NCBI GenBank assembly: GCA_038380795.1
Contig: CM076261.1
Location: forward strand, 95,936,418 to 96,000,417
Reading direction: 5' to 3'
DNA: 64,000 nt
From: Pyrocephalus nanus
Taxonomy: Eukaryota > Chordata > Aves > Passeriformes > Tyrannidae
Shown here: in pieces, positions 63,823 through 64,000 of the stretch
Numbering within the stretch: the first letter of the stretch is position 1
Layout: each line of letters starts with the position of its first letter
Position numbers and translations under genes: made by a program
Notes under the pieces: model-generated
Databases searched by the model: none
The model's input: only the letters and a program-made list of their open reading frames with translations
What the model was told of the DNA's origin: nothing

Positions 63823-64000
63823 TTGGAGGTGTGTCAGGGAGGGCTGAATAAACCCCCAGAGCCCAGGAGAGGTGTGATGTCATGAGGGAGGTGATTTGGT
63901 GGCCCTGGTGTGCTGTGGTTTGTGGGTGCTTTGTGCTGACTGGGCCCCCTCTTGTTGTGTGGGACTGGATGTCCCTCAGTGCTTGTGTTGCACCCAGGAA
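63823..64000. repeat. Orphan keratin upstream flank, cut by window end
   Basis: Duplicate of 57,614-57,791; the U repeat runs off the right end. Confidence 0.75.

Noticed and set aside
1..64000. CRISPR array, bacterial operon or phage-type system
   Set aside because: Repeats are hundreds to thousands of bases long, genes have introns and poly(A) signals, and the mobile elements are CR1 LINEs; this is avian nuclear DNA.
1..64000. Endogenous retrovirus or LTR element
   Set aside because: All reverse-transcriptase-like relics I could read match the CR1 LINE pattern (SKFADD, LDFSKAF, GNYRPVSLTS). No LTR pair, primer-binding site or gag/env-like sequence was seen.

Overview
This is vertebrate, almost certainly avian, nuclear DNA. 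It carries a tandem array of feather-type beta-keratin (corneous beta-protein) genes, a family restricted to sauropsids whose feather subfamily is restricted to birds. The spacers hold decayed CR1 LINE fragments, the dominant avian retrotransposon. There is no bacterial-style gene organisation; nearly all long open frames are stop-poor, GC-rich shadows. The species is not determinable from the window.

Fourteen intact keratin genes lie on the minus strand, head to tail, 3.5-6.2 kb apart. Their CDSs end (stop codon) at 4636, 8294, 12379, 16350, 21577, 25798, 30019, 34145, 38891, 42546, 46965, 51157, 54666 and 60875; I number them copies 1-14 in that order. Each has the classic feather-keratin layout: a short non-coding exon 1, a 244-bp intron, and an exon 2 with 20 bp of 5' UTR, a single-exon 111-codon CDS and the 3' UTR. 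The core from the TATA region to the stop codon has the same length in all 14 copies. The proteins differ only at residue 40 (Arg or Leu) and residue 60 (Ala or Thr).

Each spacer, read left to right on the plus strand, has the same order: old CR1 sequence (mostly sense on plus), a conserved keratin downstream flank (D flank), the keratin gene, then one to three copies of a roughly 740-bp upstream repeat (U repeat), then the next CR1. Larger blocks were duplicated on top of this. I see a near-perfect 4,221-bp tandem repeat (21,577-25,797 and 25,798-30,018), an approximately 8.1-kb block shared by about 840-8,990 and 35,100-43,250, and a 6,209-bp repeat starting at 54,666 and 60,875. Further blocks have offsets of about 30,615, 20,520 and 5,221-5,227 bp. 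Both window ends lie inside U repeats, so the array continues in both directions.

The most interesting signal is the mosaic structure. Four markers (3' UTR type, coding residues 40 and 60, TATA box intact or mutated, proximal promoter long or short) are shuffled among copies in combinations that require recombination or gene conversion. Seven copies have CATAAAAG and seven have CAGAAAAG at the TATA position, so half the array may be transcriptionally weakened while coding for the same protein. Two kinds of scar (a 3' UTR joined to CR1, and CR1 joined to promoter flank) mark slots where keratin genes appear to have been deleted.
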